Shown: positions 1 through 9,929 of the stretch, one piece after another
Layout: every line of letters begins with the position of its first letter
Position numbering within the stretch: position 1 is the stretch's first letter
NCBI RefSeq assembly: GCF_024679095.1
Contig: NC_066516.1
Span: 1,259,115 to 1,323,114 of the forward strand
Reading direction: 5' to 3'
DNA length: 64,000 nucleotides
DNA from: Eriocheir sinensis
Lineage: Eukaryota; Arthropoda; Malacostraca; Decapoda; Varunidae
The notes under the pieces: generated by a model
The model's database searches: none
What the model saw: the letters and a program-made list of their open reading frames with translations, nothing else
Told to the model about the DNA's origin: nothing
Translations under genes and position numbers: made by a program

Positions 1-159
1 ACTTGTGCTGAATTCTTTTCATTTTACAGACTCGATATTTAAAAATTCTGGCTGAATGATCCATAATTTCAAATTTGGTTGATGATAGCTGAGGTAATAA
101 TAATTAATAACATGCATGCCAGTATAAACTCATTTCTATCTTTTTCAATAACTGGTGAT

Positions 160-337
160 GGTAAAAAAAGGTAAAGTTGGGAGCATGCGCTTTATCTATA
201 TGTGGTTGCGGTGTTCATCATCGCCCCATCGGCCCTTGAGGCTTTGGTCGGTGAGAATCCATAATCCTGGGTCACAGTGCAAGTGCAACATCTAGGTTGC
301 CAGAGTCTACCTTACACAAGTTTCTCCAGGGACCCCA
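160..337 (-). repeat. SINE-C copy 1, 3' part (split by LINE)
   Basis: Resembles 44583-44760 in the same order (GGTAAAGTTGGG at one edge, CCAGG-ACCCAT at the other). On the minus strand it ends in a TTTACC-type tail. The rest of this SINE, including its tRNA-like head, resumes at 1928, so the copy is interrupted by the LINE at 338-1927. Confidence 0.6.
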
Positions 338-1927
338 TAAAAATAAAAAAAAAAACTTAAACCCTAAAGTATGAAAATCAAAAATAAAAGTAAAAAAGTT
401 AATAACCTGAAAAAGTAGTATACTCAACTCCAAAGAAAGAAATCAATGAAAAAATACCTCCTCCAAAATAAGAAATATGCGAACTCCTGCGATCCCTTCA
501 GAATTCTTCAAAAAGGAACCACTATATTTTGAAATTTTAAGACGACAAAAAAAAGTACCAGGTAATTATGCTTATTGATACTTCGGAGCCAGGTAAGCTT
601 ACTTCAACTTGAATTGTTAATACAAATTGGAGTGCAACCTGAAAGCCAGACCTTCATTGGGGGACTCTTACCATGGCCAATGGCTTAAAGATCAAATCTA
701 TCAAATCTATTAACAAATTCCATACCCTCTTTATAACTTTATGAACTTTCTACCATGATGGAAATAATCTCTTCCAGAATCAAAGCGTTTGATAAAGTCC
801 CGCTAAATAAATTACTTTAAAAAAAAAACAAGTAAAAACAACAGGTCAGGTAAAATGATAAAACCAATGTGAGTGATCAATTATAAACAATGACAACAAA
901 GAGTAACTCAACAGTGTGCGCCCCTCAGAGTTGGCGCTCAGGGAACTCGGTCTTGCTCGCCCAGTGCTCAGTCTATTATTTGTTGGAAACACGACGATGT
1001 TGGACTATTTGAACCGTTGCAGTAGATTTTGGACGAACACACAGATTAAACTGACGCGAACACTGACGAAGACAGGGTGTGCTTCCAAAGAGGATAAATA
1101 AAAAAAGATCAGCTTTCGGAAGATTTTAACGTCTTAACGCGAGATGCCTTTGCTAAGAAGTTGGAACGAACGAGGAATAGTTTGATTACGAAAAATGCAA
1201 TGCGTTAAACGAAAGCGTTTAAACTCAAAGGCGTCAATAAATCAAAAAATCAAAATTCAAAAAAAATGCATCGAATGGCAAAAATAAAGGAAAAAGAATG
1301 TTGGGCTTCATTAAAAGAAACTTTTTTTATATTTAGAAGATATAATAATATAAACAGTTTAGCACAACAGTTTACTCGAACCCCACTTGGAAGTTTGTCT
1401 CCCATATTGGTATGGGACCATAGTTTAAATTAGAAGGTGTTCAAGAAAGGTGAAACGAAATCCCTTCCTTGAAATTAAAACTTACGAAGAAAGCGCAACT
1501 TACCCTCCGATGTTCTCTCTCGCCTTCACGTCGTGAGGAAAAAAGGATCGAATGTTTTAAAATTTTAAAATGGTTTCAATGAATGTAGACAGATCAACAT
1601 TGTTGTTTATCGATGACACTTTGCGCACGAGGAACAACAATGGCGTAAAACAGATAAGCAAGACTCAAGAGACAAATTAAATTCTTTTTTCACAAATCAA
1701 CGTTATGGAAGCGAGGGAATAGCTAGTCACACCGTGTCCACGTCAGTGGTGACGATTGACCTTCAAAGCAAAGCTCGACCGTCACTTCCTTCAACTTAAT
1801 ATCAACTAGAGTAGAAATGCAACGTTTTGGAGTCTTCTGATTAATGTAAAATCACTTAGGTTTAAGGACAGACCACCAAGTCTGGACCATGGGGTCTGTG
1901 TGGTCTGAATTTCTATGTAAATCTATG
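338..1927 (+). mobile_element. Decayed 5'-truncated CR1-like LINE (RT to 3' end)
   Basis: This stretch is colinear with about 25690-27321, the RT part and 3' end of the better-preserved CR1 element in this window. Shared landmarks include the AAAGTACCAGGTAATTA block, the segment around the lost FADD site (about 1030), a GGGCTTCATTAAAAGAAAC block (1303-1321), and the final TCTATGTAAATC repeats (1912-1930). Frameshifts and stops are everywhere and no useful reading frame survives. It is older than the 22.7-27.3 kb copy. It sits inside SINE-C, so it inserted after that SINE did. Confidence 0.8.
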
Positions 1928-2036
1928 TAAATCAACCAATCCGAAAGGCAGGGTAAACAGCTTGTGGGCTGCGCGCCGACTGCCCAGGAATTCGAACCTA
2001 CCCCCGCAGATTCGTAGGCATGCTAACCATTATATA
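1928..2036 (-). repeat. SINE-C copy 1, tRNA-like head
   Basis: Continues the SINE broken at 337 and matches 44772-44825. Read on the minus strand it opens with a tRNA-like A box (TGGTTAGCATGCC) and a B box (GGTTCGAATTC), the internal polymerase III promoter of a tRNA-derived SINE. Confidence 0.6.
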
Positions 2037-3888
2037 ACAGAAGTGCATAACTGGTTTTGATACATTAGAAGTGCAGAACTGGTTTTGCGCCGTTGAAAAT
2101 TCCCCTTTGACAGTAACAGAAGGATATACAATCGGTGGTGGGTGACTAACAGCATTTTTGTCGCTGACATAACTAAGAACAGACTATAGTGAGGCCCCGT
2201 GACTACCAATTTCAAGTTTAGCGATAGGAAAGGAACAGTCCCAAGTTCCATAATTAACCTGTAGGTCATGTTTGTTTAGGTTAGGGGTTAGGTTTAGTTA
2301 GGTTAGGTTAAAGTAAAATAAATAAATAATCAATCATCACTCACGCAAACCAATTCATAATACATATTAACAAACGCATGTGTGATCAGTGCATCATCTA
2401 TTTTATGAGGTTTATATCATGGCAGAAATTTTGCCCATCGCTGGTATACGGTAAAGCCACAAATTTGGCCCGTCGCTGCTACCGGGTTAACGATCGGTCT
2501 CGAAACTAGGGAAAATATTCCCACTGGCTTGGAGGAATGAGGGAAAATGTTGTGTCAAGATGGCCCGAGGAGATGTGCATGGAGTTGTGCGGAAAGGGTG
2601 GGCACCTGCGTCCTGAGTTCATTTGACCTGCTGGTCATGAAACGTTGTGCAATGTAATGCAATAACTAACAAGTCTTGCTAAGACTGCGCCGGATGCCCT
2701 GCCAAGTCGGACAGGGCTGTGGATGTAAGCAAAACTGATGTCATTATTATACGTATGGCCAGTGCCATCTCTTCATCCTCTCACCTTCTTTGAATGTTTC
2801 GTTCAATAATTATGTTGCTATTTCCGGTAAAGTGTTGCCGATAAGAGCTGCTGAGGGAGAAATGTGAGGCAGCTGTTGTGTGGGACGCCAATTTGTTGGG
2901 CTCAACTGATCCAGTGTTCCGTTTTGTTCATCCCCTCACCCACGGGTCAACTGAACGCAGGTGTATGATGTTGCCTCTGTTGCTCTGCTTGGCCCTGCCA
3001 ACCCAGAGAACTTTACTGGGTCTAATGATCATGAAAGGTAATACGAGAGGAGTGAGTTGTGAGGGAGGCTGCTGCGCAGCTGGCTGCGCAGGAGAGCGGC
3101 AATGGTGGTGGCGGTGGGGCGGGGTCTGAGTAATGAGTATGCTGACGCACTCCCAACTCCTAACTTCTTTATTAAATAGAGCACACTCAAAGTATTTAAT
3201 AGCGAGTTTTTGTTGGTTTTGTCTATAAGAAGTAATGTTTATATATAAATGTAAATTTAGTTGTTAAAAGTAAGTGAAACAGAGCAAAAAAGTCGACGTC
3301 TGAAAAGTTCCACTCTGTTTTCATTTTTACTGTTTAAAGTTTGCCACCAAACTAGCAGTTTCAGAGCTAGCGATGTTCTTTCAGTCTCTTTTTATCACCA
3401 GACACGGGGCCCCACTGTCTCAGCATTGTGAAAAAGTTGAAACAAAGTTAGAGGAAGAAAAGCGATGAAGAAATAACAAACGACTGACCAACTTTAGGAG
3501 TAGCAGGCTATGAAGATAGGCACTTCATAACTAACTTATTGAGCACCCACCTTCGGACATTAATATACCGTGACTGTTGCAGCACGAGTCACAAGAGGCA
3601 GAGTGGGTCAGGCCACACAGCCAAGCCAGCAAGGTAGGTCTTCACGAAATTAACATGAAAGCCCAAGCAAGTGTTACGTAAACAGTCACATAAATGTTGC
3701 GCCACAAAAGCTTTGCCTAACACAAATAGCAAAACCAAGTATATAAAATTAACTAGGAAAAATTCTTACAGCAACAAAAAGAAGTCAAGGGACAAAATTC
3801 AATAAAAATAATGAGCCCCAGCATACTAGGCACCCCCTCTGCTCCCCCAGAAATAAATGCCCGAGCACACACACACACACACCACAAC
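2037..3888. other. Unassigned, apart from a TTAGG-like block
   Basis: No convincing reading frame or repeat homology was found. A 20-bp partial direct repeat (AGAAGTGCA..AACTGGTTTTG) occurs at about 2039 and 2067. A short TTAGG-like stretch lies at 2272-2312. The short open frames are not supported by any motif. Confidence 0.4.
2272..2312 (+). repeat. TTAGG-like interstitial repeat
   Basis: About six imperfect TTAGG/GTTAGG units in tandem (TTTAGGTTAGGGGTTAGG and onward). TTAGG is the usual arthropod telomeric unit; here it is short and internal. Confidence 0.5.
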
Positions 3889-4258
3889 CGGAGCGCTCCG
3901 GTAGCCCAGTGGTAGGGCTCTACACTGCCAGACTTCACGGTCTGGCTGGCAGGCGGAAGTTCGAGCCCTACTCAGGCCAGGGATTTTTTCACTGACAGAG
4001 GAGCATTTACTGTCTCTTCCTTGAGCAGAGGCAAGATTGCATCACAACTTAGTTTCGACGATTCTCATAATATCTGGTTTATTTTCCCTTAGGTAGTCAT
4101 TTAACTCTGTCTGTGCCGGGGGGGATGGGGAGTGTGGTGCGTGAAGGTCCTGGCAGAGATCCCAGAGATCGACTATAATGAGCTTGCGCAGGTCAGAAGG
4201 GTACTTGCTGGCGATGACGAGCCCAGCTCGTGTTCAGGCAGTGGGTGAATAACACACA
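3889..4258 (+). repeat. SINE-A copy 1 (tRNA-derived), interrupted
   Basis: The head has an A box (GTAGCCCAGTGGTAGGGC) and B box (GTTCGAGCCC). The body matches 51657-51922 (TTGAGCA..GGGGATGGGG, GAGGTCCTGGCAG, GATCGAC.ATAATGAGC) and the tail is ACACAC. An 88-bp segment of LINE endonuclease origin (4030-4118) sits between the TTGAGCA and GGGGATGGGG blocks that are adjacent in other copies. Confidence 0.75.
4030..4118 (-). repeat. 88-bp LINE fragment, also present at 4322-4410
   Basis: Nearly the same sequence occurs at 4322-4410. On the minus strand both encode an endonuclease N-terminus of LINE type (NDYL.EN..DIM.IVETKL). This copy is inside SINE-A copy 1. Confidence 0.65.
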
Positions 4259-4321
4259 CACCAGCGCTACCAGTCAGAGCAGACGTGAGATTATTATATT
4301 TTCCTTCCCCAATTTCAAGGG

Positions 4322-4640
4322 ACACGATTGCATCACAACTTAGTTTCGACGATTTCCATAATATCCGATTTATTTTCCCCTAGGTAGTCATTTAACTCTG
4401 TCTGTGCCGATATTATTAACAAATTCACATTGGTGTATGACTCCTTCAGTTCATTTCTTCCCTCGCCTGTACCATTTGCATTTGCATCTTTTTCTCCGCC
4501 TCTGTTCTGCTCTCGTCTTTTTCCTTGGCTTCTTACCACAGTTTGTTCATTGTAGCCCTCTCTTCATCATTAAGTCCTTCCTAATCCATACATTCTTATG
4601 CTTCTCCTTCCTTTAGAATTTAGATCTTCCGTGCTCCAGC
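4322..4640 (-). pseudogene. LINE fragment: ORF1 end plus endonuclease start
   Basis: Minus-strand translation, with frameshifts, gives a charged stretch like the C-terminus of LINE ORF1 proteins (IRKDL.DEERA, then AKEKDESRTEAEKK). A TELNDYL.ENKSDIMEIVETKL segment follows, typical of the first strand and catalytic Glu region of an AP-type endonuclease. The second part resembles the segment at about 16045-16100 of the LINE at 15.0-16.4 kb. It is truncated at both ends and is not a functional gene. Confidence 0.6.
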
Positions 4641-5364
4641 CAACACTTCCTCTACTCCAACTTGTGATCTAAATGGACATGTTTCCGGTTCTGGGAAGAG
4701 CCTAGAAATGCATTGTGCCACATATTATTATTACTAGTGCACATATTACGTCCTATAAATCGCTAGTTGACTGGATATTGGAGAGATATCTCAAATTCTT
4801 CTCATCTCACGGGGAGAAGCCACCATTAGCTCGTGACGTCATCATGCTGAAGCGGAGTACAGCAGACGACAGTACCAGTGTTGTGTCCATTTTTTTTTTA
4901 TCAAATATGGCCACTCCAGCTCCAACTGGTATGTTATAGGTGCTTACAGAACACCTTAAGAGTGTTGGAAATATGTTATATTATTAAAGTGGAAGTGAAA
5001 TCAACCGATTTGCCTCTGCTCTGCAGAAAATAGTTGAGTTCACGATTAAAAGTTAGTCCGAGGGGGAACTATAGAGAATAATCAAGGTTGAATTTATATT
5101 AGTATTATGGAAACTTACCTAGCCTAACCTAGAGAAAACAATGGCTCTGGAACGTCAGAGAGAGAGAGAATCAATGCCTGAAGATGAATAAGAAGAAAAC
5201 GAATGCAGACCAATATTTTATAATCAGAGGACGTGACAGTTGAGAGAATAGTTGAATTCATGATGAAAAGTTAGTCCGAGGGGAAACTAGAGAAAATTAC
5301 TGCAGGATTTACTAGCACAGACAGAAATATCTTACGTGGAGTACTTTTGTCCGTATTATATTGT
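4641..5364. other. Unassigned; internal direct repeat
   Basis: A ~50-bp segment (GTTGA.TTCA.GATGAAAAGTTAGTCCGAGGG) occurs at 5032-5085 and again at 5249-5300, just upstream of the Gypsy-1 5' LTR. A GAGAGAGAGA tract lies near 5158-5169. No gene is evident. Confidence 0.4.
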
Positions 5365-5767
5365 TGTGCTGGAAGCTTCCCCCGGCGTCCATAGGCCTCA
5401 AGAAGTCCCCGGGAGGAGCGAGCAGGGGGGCGGGGAGCAAGGCGAGCCGTCCGCGCCCCACGGGGCGCGGCCAGACGCCAGGCGGGAAGTGTTGCCAACT
5501 CGCATATATTTTTGCTACATGTTCTTGTATGATCTAAAATATACTGTAACATTCTAGACTGTACTGTTCTGGATATATATAGGAGAAGAGGGCGAGAGAG
5601 CCCCAGTTCAAGTCATAGTAAGCTAGTGGTCAGTGAAGAGTCAGAGTGAAGTGTACTACTAAGGAAGAATATTAAACTACAGAAGTTGTGCGAAGTGTTT
5701 ACATATCTCCCTCCCACGGAGTCTTGTGACGGCGACACGGAACCCAAGTAATACGTCCGGCATAACA
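5365..5767 (+). repeat. Gypsy-1 5' LTR
   Basis: 403 bp, TG...CA ends. It contains a GC-rich first third, a TATATATA promoter-like box at 5574-5581 and an ATTAAA polyadenylation-like signal at 5671-5676. It aligns without gaps to 11086-11488. Confidence 0.95.
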
Positions 5768-5768
5768 C

Positions 5769-5786
5769 TGGTGTCAGGAGTGTAGC
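5769..5786 (+). promoter_or_regulatory. Gypsy-1 primer binding site (candidate)
   Basis: TGGTGTCAGGAGTGTAGC begins one base after the 5' LTR. TGG at this place complements the CCA end of a tRNA. I do not assign the tRNA. Confidence 0.6.
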
Positions 5787-5886
5787 CATTTGTTTTTTCG
5801 CCATGGAGACTCGTTCCCAAGCTACCCAGAGGGACGACATGTTGACTGAACTTTTGGAAGCCTTGAGACTACAGGGGGAGAAACAA

Positions 5887-6060
5887 GAAAGAGCACAGCA
5901 ACAACAAGAAAGAACACTCCAAGAACTCAAAGAACAACAAGAAAGAGCACACCATGAACTCAAAGAACAACAAGAAAGAGCACAGCAACAACAAGAAAGA
6001 GCACAGCAACAACAAGAAAGAGCACAGCAACAACAAGAAAGAGCACAGCAACAACAAGAA
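5887..6060 (+). repeat. 21-bp tandem repeats encoding coiled-coil heptads
   Basis: Units of GAAAGAGCACAGCAACAACAA (21 bp, seven codons, ERAQQQQ) are tandemly repeated and mixed with variants encoding LKEQQERA-type heptads. The repeat length equals one coiled-coil heptad, so copy-number changes preserve register and frame. Confidence 0.85.
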
Positions 6061-7164
6061 GGAACATTCCAAGAACTCCAAGAACAGCTAGAAGATCGCT
6101 TCACAGGATTACAGCTACAGCTTAAAGCAGTACAAGATGGAAGTGAGTCAGTGCGAAGAGAAATGACTGATGTGACCACCAATTTGGGAGAAAGAACATA
6201 CAAATCTTCAACAAGAGATGGAGGTGGTACGGGAGACGACACACAAAGAAATATTAGAAGGAAGTGACAGAGTGAAGGCCCTTGAAGACTGCTTGGCTGG
6301 AAACGGACAGCCAGTGCCTGCAGGGGCTAGTTGTACCCAAGATGCTTCTCCTACGCAAGTCCGGGGTAGTTTGAGCCCTGTTTCGCCTGAGTTTATCCCC
6401 GCAAGAAGTTCCGCCAGCCCCATGAGTCTGCTGGGTTCGCCTGTTAGAAAGAAGCCTCAGGAGTTTGATGGCAAGGTCTCCTGGGAGGCTTACCGCGCTC
6501 AGTTTGAGCTGTTGGCAGCTCGGAACGGATGGGATGACCAAGAGTGCGCGGTACAGCTGGCCACTAGCCTGAAAGGGGCGGCGCTGGAGGTCCTTGCTCA
6601 GCTCGACAATGCGACAAAGGGCAGCTACAGCGGGCTGGCACAGGCGCTGGAGCAACGATATGGGACCAAGCACCAGAACGAGCTCTTCAGGGTTAGGTTC
6701 AGAACCCGCAACAGGAGGCGCGGCGAGTCTCTTCAGGAACTCGCTCAGGACCTTGAGAGCATGGCGCACAAGGTATACCCAGGTGCCACCCCTGACCTGC
6801 TGACGGTTTTGCTGCGTGATCAATTCATTGATGCCTTGGACAGCCCTCAGCTGAAGATACAAGTGAACCAAGCTAAGCCAACATCAATGCAGGAAGCTCT
6901 GGCACGTGCCATGGAGTTTGAGTCCTTTGTTAGGTCTAGCTTGTCAAGCTTCAGGGACGACTCGACTTCTGGCTTTAGGGCACGAAAGGGCGCTGTCAGC
7001 GACACAGACAGGTTCCAAGGAACGTGCTGGTACTGCGAGAAGGTTGGGCACAAGGAGAACGAATGTTATAAGAGGAAGAAGGAATATGAAGGTGGCGCTA
7101 AGAAGAAGCCCAGGGAAGGACCCAAGTGCTGGACCTGTGGAGAAAAGGGGCACTGGAAGAATGA

Positions 7165-7947
7165 GTGTCGGAAAAATGTGCCCCCAACGAGGGACCACCA
7201 CTCGGGAAACTAAGAAGGACTGGTTCACGGGGGCAACGACCGGTCTGTCCTGTACATGCCCCGAAGATATCAGTGTGCAGGAGAACCACCATGACAAGCT
7301 GCCAAGTGGAGGGCAAGGTTGACGGAGTGTTGTGGCCTGTGATCGTCGACACAGGCTCGGAACGCACATTGGTGCGGCCTGACGTGGTGAGTCATCGTCG
7401 ACTTCCTAAGACGCCGCATCGACTGTGCGGAGTCACAGGACACTACGCAGAGCTCAGAGGCCCAGTGGACGTGAAGTTTGAGCTCGGAGGAAAGGAAGAG
7501 TTCCTCTCTGTCTACGTGGCTGACATGGACGACCCCTGCATCCTAGGTATGGATTATCTTGTCTCCCACATGTGCGAGCTGGACTTCCGCGCTAAGCAGC
7601 TGACTGTAGGAGGAAGGAGGGTGCCACTGACGACTGTGAACAAGGAAGACTTGCCAGTGACGGTCAAGCGCACCACCATTATTCCTCCGAGGTCGGAGAT
7701 GCTGTTACCCTGTCAAATTACGGGTGCCCCTCCGGCTAGCCTGTGTGTGGTAGAGAGTGGAAGTCGATGCCCGGTAGAAAACGGGGTGATTGTAGGCAGT
7801 ACTTTGGTAGACCCTGCTGCAGCGGAAGTGCCTGTCGTCATGGCCAATGTCTCCTTCAGTCCAAAGAAAATAGAACAAGGGACCATGGTGGAGTTGTGCC
7901 AAGAGATCGACCACGAACCGAGAACCTGTGTCTGCAGAGAACCCTGA
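7165..7947 (+). CDS. pol: Gypsy-1 protease (start of pol)
   Basis: This frame overlaps the gag end in the -1 frame and is probably entered by frameshifting, not at its own ATG. It encodes a retropepsin-like aspartic protease: VDTGSERTLV with DTG at 7348-7356, then a flap region and the ILGMDYL motif (about 7540) that closes the fold in gypsy proteases. The protease cleaves the Gag-Pol polyprotein in the particle. The frame ends at a TGA in 7945-7947, where the RT sequence continues in another frame. I read that as a one-base indel in this copy, because other gypsy polyproteins are continuous here. Confidence 0.85.
   Translation: MSEKCAPNEGPPLGKLRRTGSRGQRPVCPVHAPKISVCRRTTMTSCQVEGKVDGVLWPVIVDTGSERTLVRPDVVSHRRLPKTPHRLCGVTGHYAELRGPVDVKFELGGKEEFLSVYVADMDDPCILGMDYLVSHMCELDFRAKQLTVGGRRVPLTTVNKEDLPVTVKRTTIIPPRSEMLLPCQITGAPPASLCVVESGSRCPVENGVIVGSTLVDPAAAEVPVVMANVSFSPKKIEQGTMVELCQEIDHEPRTCVCREP
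7204..7210 (+). promoter_or_regulatory. Candidate -1 ribosomal frameshift site GGGAAAC
   Basis: In the gag frame the bases read G GGA AAC followed directly by TAA (7211-7213), a perfect X XXY YYZ slippery heptamer. Slipping -1 moves from the gag frame to the protease frame, which is open here. A possible downstream stem pairs GGGGCA (7230-7235) with TGCCCC (7257-7262); its spacer is longer than usual, so the stimulator is uncertain. Confidence 0.7.
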
Positions 7948-9305
7948 CGAAGCCCCAGGATGAGCTGCCCGACTACCTGCGCGACCTGTTTGACAGGAGC
8001 TCCAAGTATCTAGATGAGCCCCAAGTGGAACAGCTCAGGGAGCTTCTCGTGACGAATGCAGATGTGTTTTCCACAGGAGACCTGGACTTGGGGTGTACGG
8101 ACCTGGTAGAGCACCACATCGACACAGGTAGCCACCGCCCAGTGGAGCAAGCTCCTCGAAGGATGGCACCGGCCCGTCGCAAGGAGATGGGTGAGGTAAT
8201 GAATGATCTCCGGCAACAGGGGTTAATCGAGCGGTCCAGCAGCCTGTGGGCGTCTGCTGTAGTGCTCGTCAGGAAAAAGGACGGTTCCCTCAGGTGCTGC
8301 GTGGACTACCGAGCCCTCAACGATCTCACCATCAAGGATTCATACCCACTCCAACGGATCGACGACACGCTCGACGCTTTGATGGGCTCCAAGTGGTTTT
8401 CAACACTGGATATGAAGTCTGGGTATCACCAAGTCAGAATGGCGGAGCAGGACAAAGAGAAAATAGCCTTCTCCTACGGTCAAGGCCTGTGGCAGTTTAA
8501 GGTTATGGCCTTTGGCCTCTGCAACGCGCCGGCCACGTTCGAGCAGCTGATGGAGAGGGTGCTGGAGGGACTTCACTGGAAGACGGCACTCATCTACCTC
8601 GACGACGTGATTGTCTTTGGCCAGACCTTCGAGCAGGAGATGGAAAGGCTATCAGAGGTTTTCGCCAGGTTTAGAGCTGCACACCTTAAGCTCAGCCCGA
8701 AGAAATGCTGCCTATTCCAAAGGGAGGTCCAATACTTGGGACACATCGTGAGCGAGGCAGGAGTACGCACTGATCCTGAGAAGGTGGCTGCGGTAAGGGA
8801 CTGGCCGACACCCACCAACGTGAAGGAGCTGCGGAGCTTCCTTGGGTTGTGCTCATACTACCGCAGGTTTGTGAAAGGCTTGGCTACGATTGCTGCACCA
8901 CTGCACCTCCTGACGAAGAAGGGGCGCAATTTTGAATGGACAGCGGAAACTCAGGTTGCCTTTGAGAAGCTCAAGGAGGCCCTCATCAGCTCGCCCGTAC
9001 TCACCTACCCAGACATCTCTGAGCCTTTTATACTGGATTGTGATGCCAGTGATGAGGGGATTGGTGGAGTGCTGTCCCAGGCATGTGCCGACATGGAACG
9101 GGTTGTGGCCTACTTCAGCATGAAGCTCACCCCAGCCGAGAAAAACTATTGCGTGACCCGGAAAGAACTCCTGGCAGTAGTCAAGAGCCTTGACTTTTTC
9201 CATGCTTACCTGTACGGTGCAACTTTCACCATCCGCACGGATCACGCTGCATTACGGTGGCTGAAATCACTGAAGAACCCTGAGGGCCAGCTTGCTCGCT
9301 GGTAA
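7930..9305 (+). pseudogene. pol: Gypsy-1 reverse transcriptase and RNase H
   Basis: The frame is formally open from about 7743, but recognisable RT linker begins near 7945 (ELPDYLRDLF). RT fingers and palm follow: LVRKKDGSLRCCVDYRALN, STLDMKSGYHQ, AFGLCNAPATF, and the active site YLDD at 8595-8606. The connection FLGLCSYYRRFV and a Ty3-type RNase H come next (DCDASDEGIGGVL, SMKLTPAEKNY, TDHAALRWL). RNase H stops early at 9303-9305, right after the conserved LARW. The next segment begins with the NADSLSRR motif that normally lies some 35-40 residues downstream, so an internal deletion has occurred. The RT domain itself is complete. Confidence 0.9.
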
Positions 9306-9929
9306 CGCGGACAGCTTGAGCCGGCGCCTCTGCCTACCTGAGTGTCAACATTGCCTCCAGAGGGAAAGCGTTCAGAATATGTGCCGCCGCACTACAGTGG
9401 AACAGACAGCGGAAGTGCCATGGGAAGACTTGGGAAAACTGCAGCGGGAGGACCGAGATCTGAGACCAATTATGGAGTGGCTGAGTCAATCGTCAACGCG
9501 ACCTGGGTGGGAAGTAATCTCGAGAGAAAGCCCTACCACCAAGAATTACTGGACTCAGTGGGACACTCTTCGGATGGACAACGGGGTGTTGCAGTGACGC
9601 TGGGTCTCTCATGATGGTCTTGACCACTACTGGTCCACGGTGCTACCTATGAAGAAGGTGTGAAAAGAAATGCACGACAGCACACCAGGACACCTTTGGG
9701 TGGGACACTGAGTGACTGCGCCGCCTGCGCCCTAGTGAGTTGGAGTGAGGGAGGGGAAGAGGAATGGACGCGACGCGCGTGAGGTGTGTGCAAAGAAAAG
9801 GACCCCAAGACGCGTCCCCGTCCCATTGCAACTATACCAGCCAGCTTGGAGCCCCCGGGGTGAAATGGTGGCAATGGATAGATAGGACCTCTGCTCCTGA
9901 CACGAACGGAAATACAGTCTACCGTCACA
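9292..9929 (+). pseudogene. pol: Gypsy-1 RNase H/integrase linker, decayed
   Basis: Starts with NADSLSRRLC, the usual junction after RNase H, followed by a spacer with CQHC and a stop at 9595-9597. From 9598 to 9929 only scraps of the integrase zinc-binding region can be read, in changing frames (HDSTPGHLG-like near 9670, C..CQRKGP near 9786). Frameshifts and small deletions have destroyed the HHCC domain. Confidence 0.75.

Larger units (their letters stand above)
5803..7213 (+). pseudogene. gag: Gypsy-1 gag (frameshifted)
   Basis: Structural capsid/nucleocapsid protein of the retrotransposon, which packages its RNA. The start is the ATG at 5803 after the leader. Residues ~25-95 form a Gln/Glu-rich coiled coil built of exact ERAQQQQ heptads. 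The frame then shifts by one base near 6190-6217, and the downstream frame continues to 7213. That second part holds a retrotransposon gag capsid domain (about 6440-6930) and two CCHC zinc knuckles, CWYCEKVGHKENEC (7025-7066) and CWTCGEKGHWKNEC (7127-7168). The stop TAA at 7211-7213 overlaps the protease frame. The 6200 frameshift is a lesion; the 3' overlap looks programmed. Confidence 0.85.

Noticed and set aside
5613..6242. 209-codon minus-strand frame with Cys/Ser repeats
   Set aside because: Antisense shadow of the gag heptad repeats.
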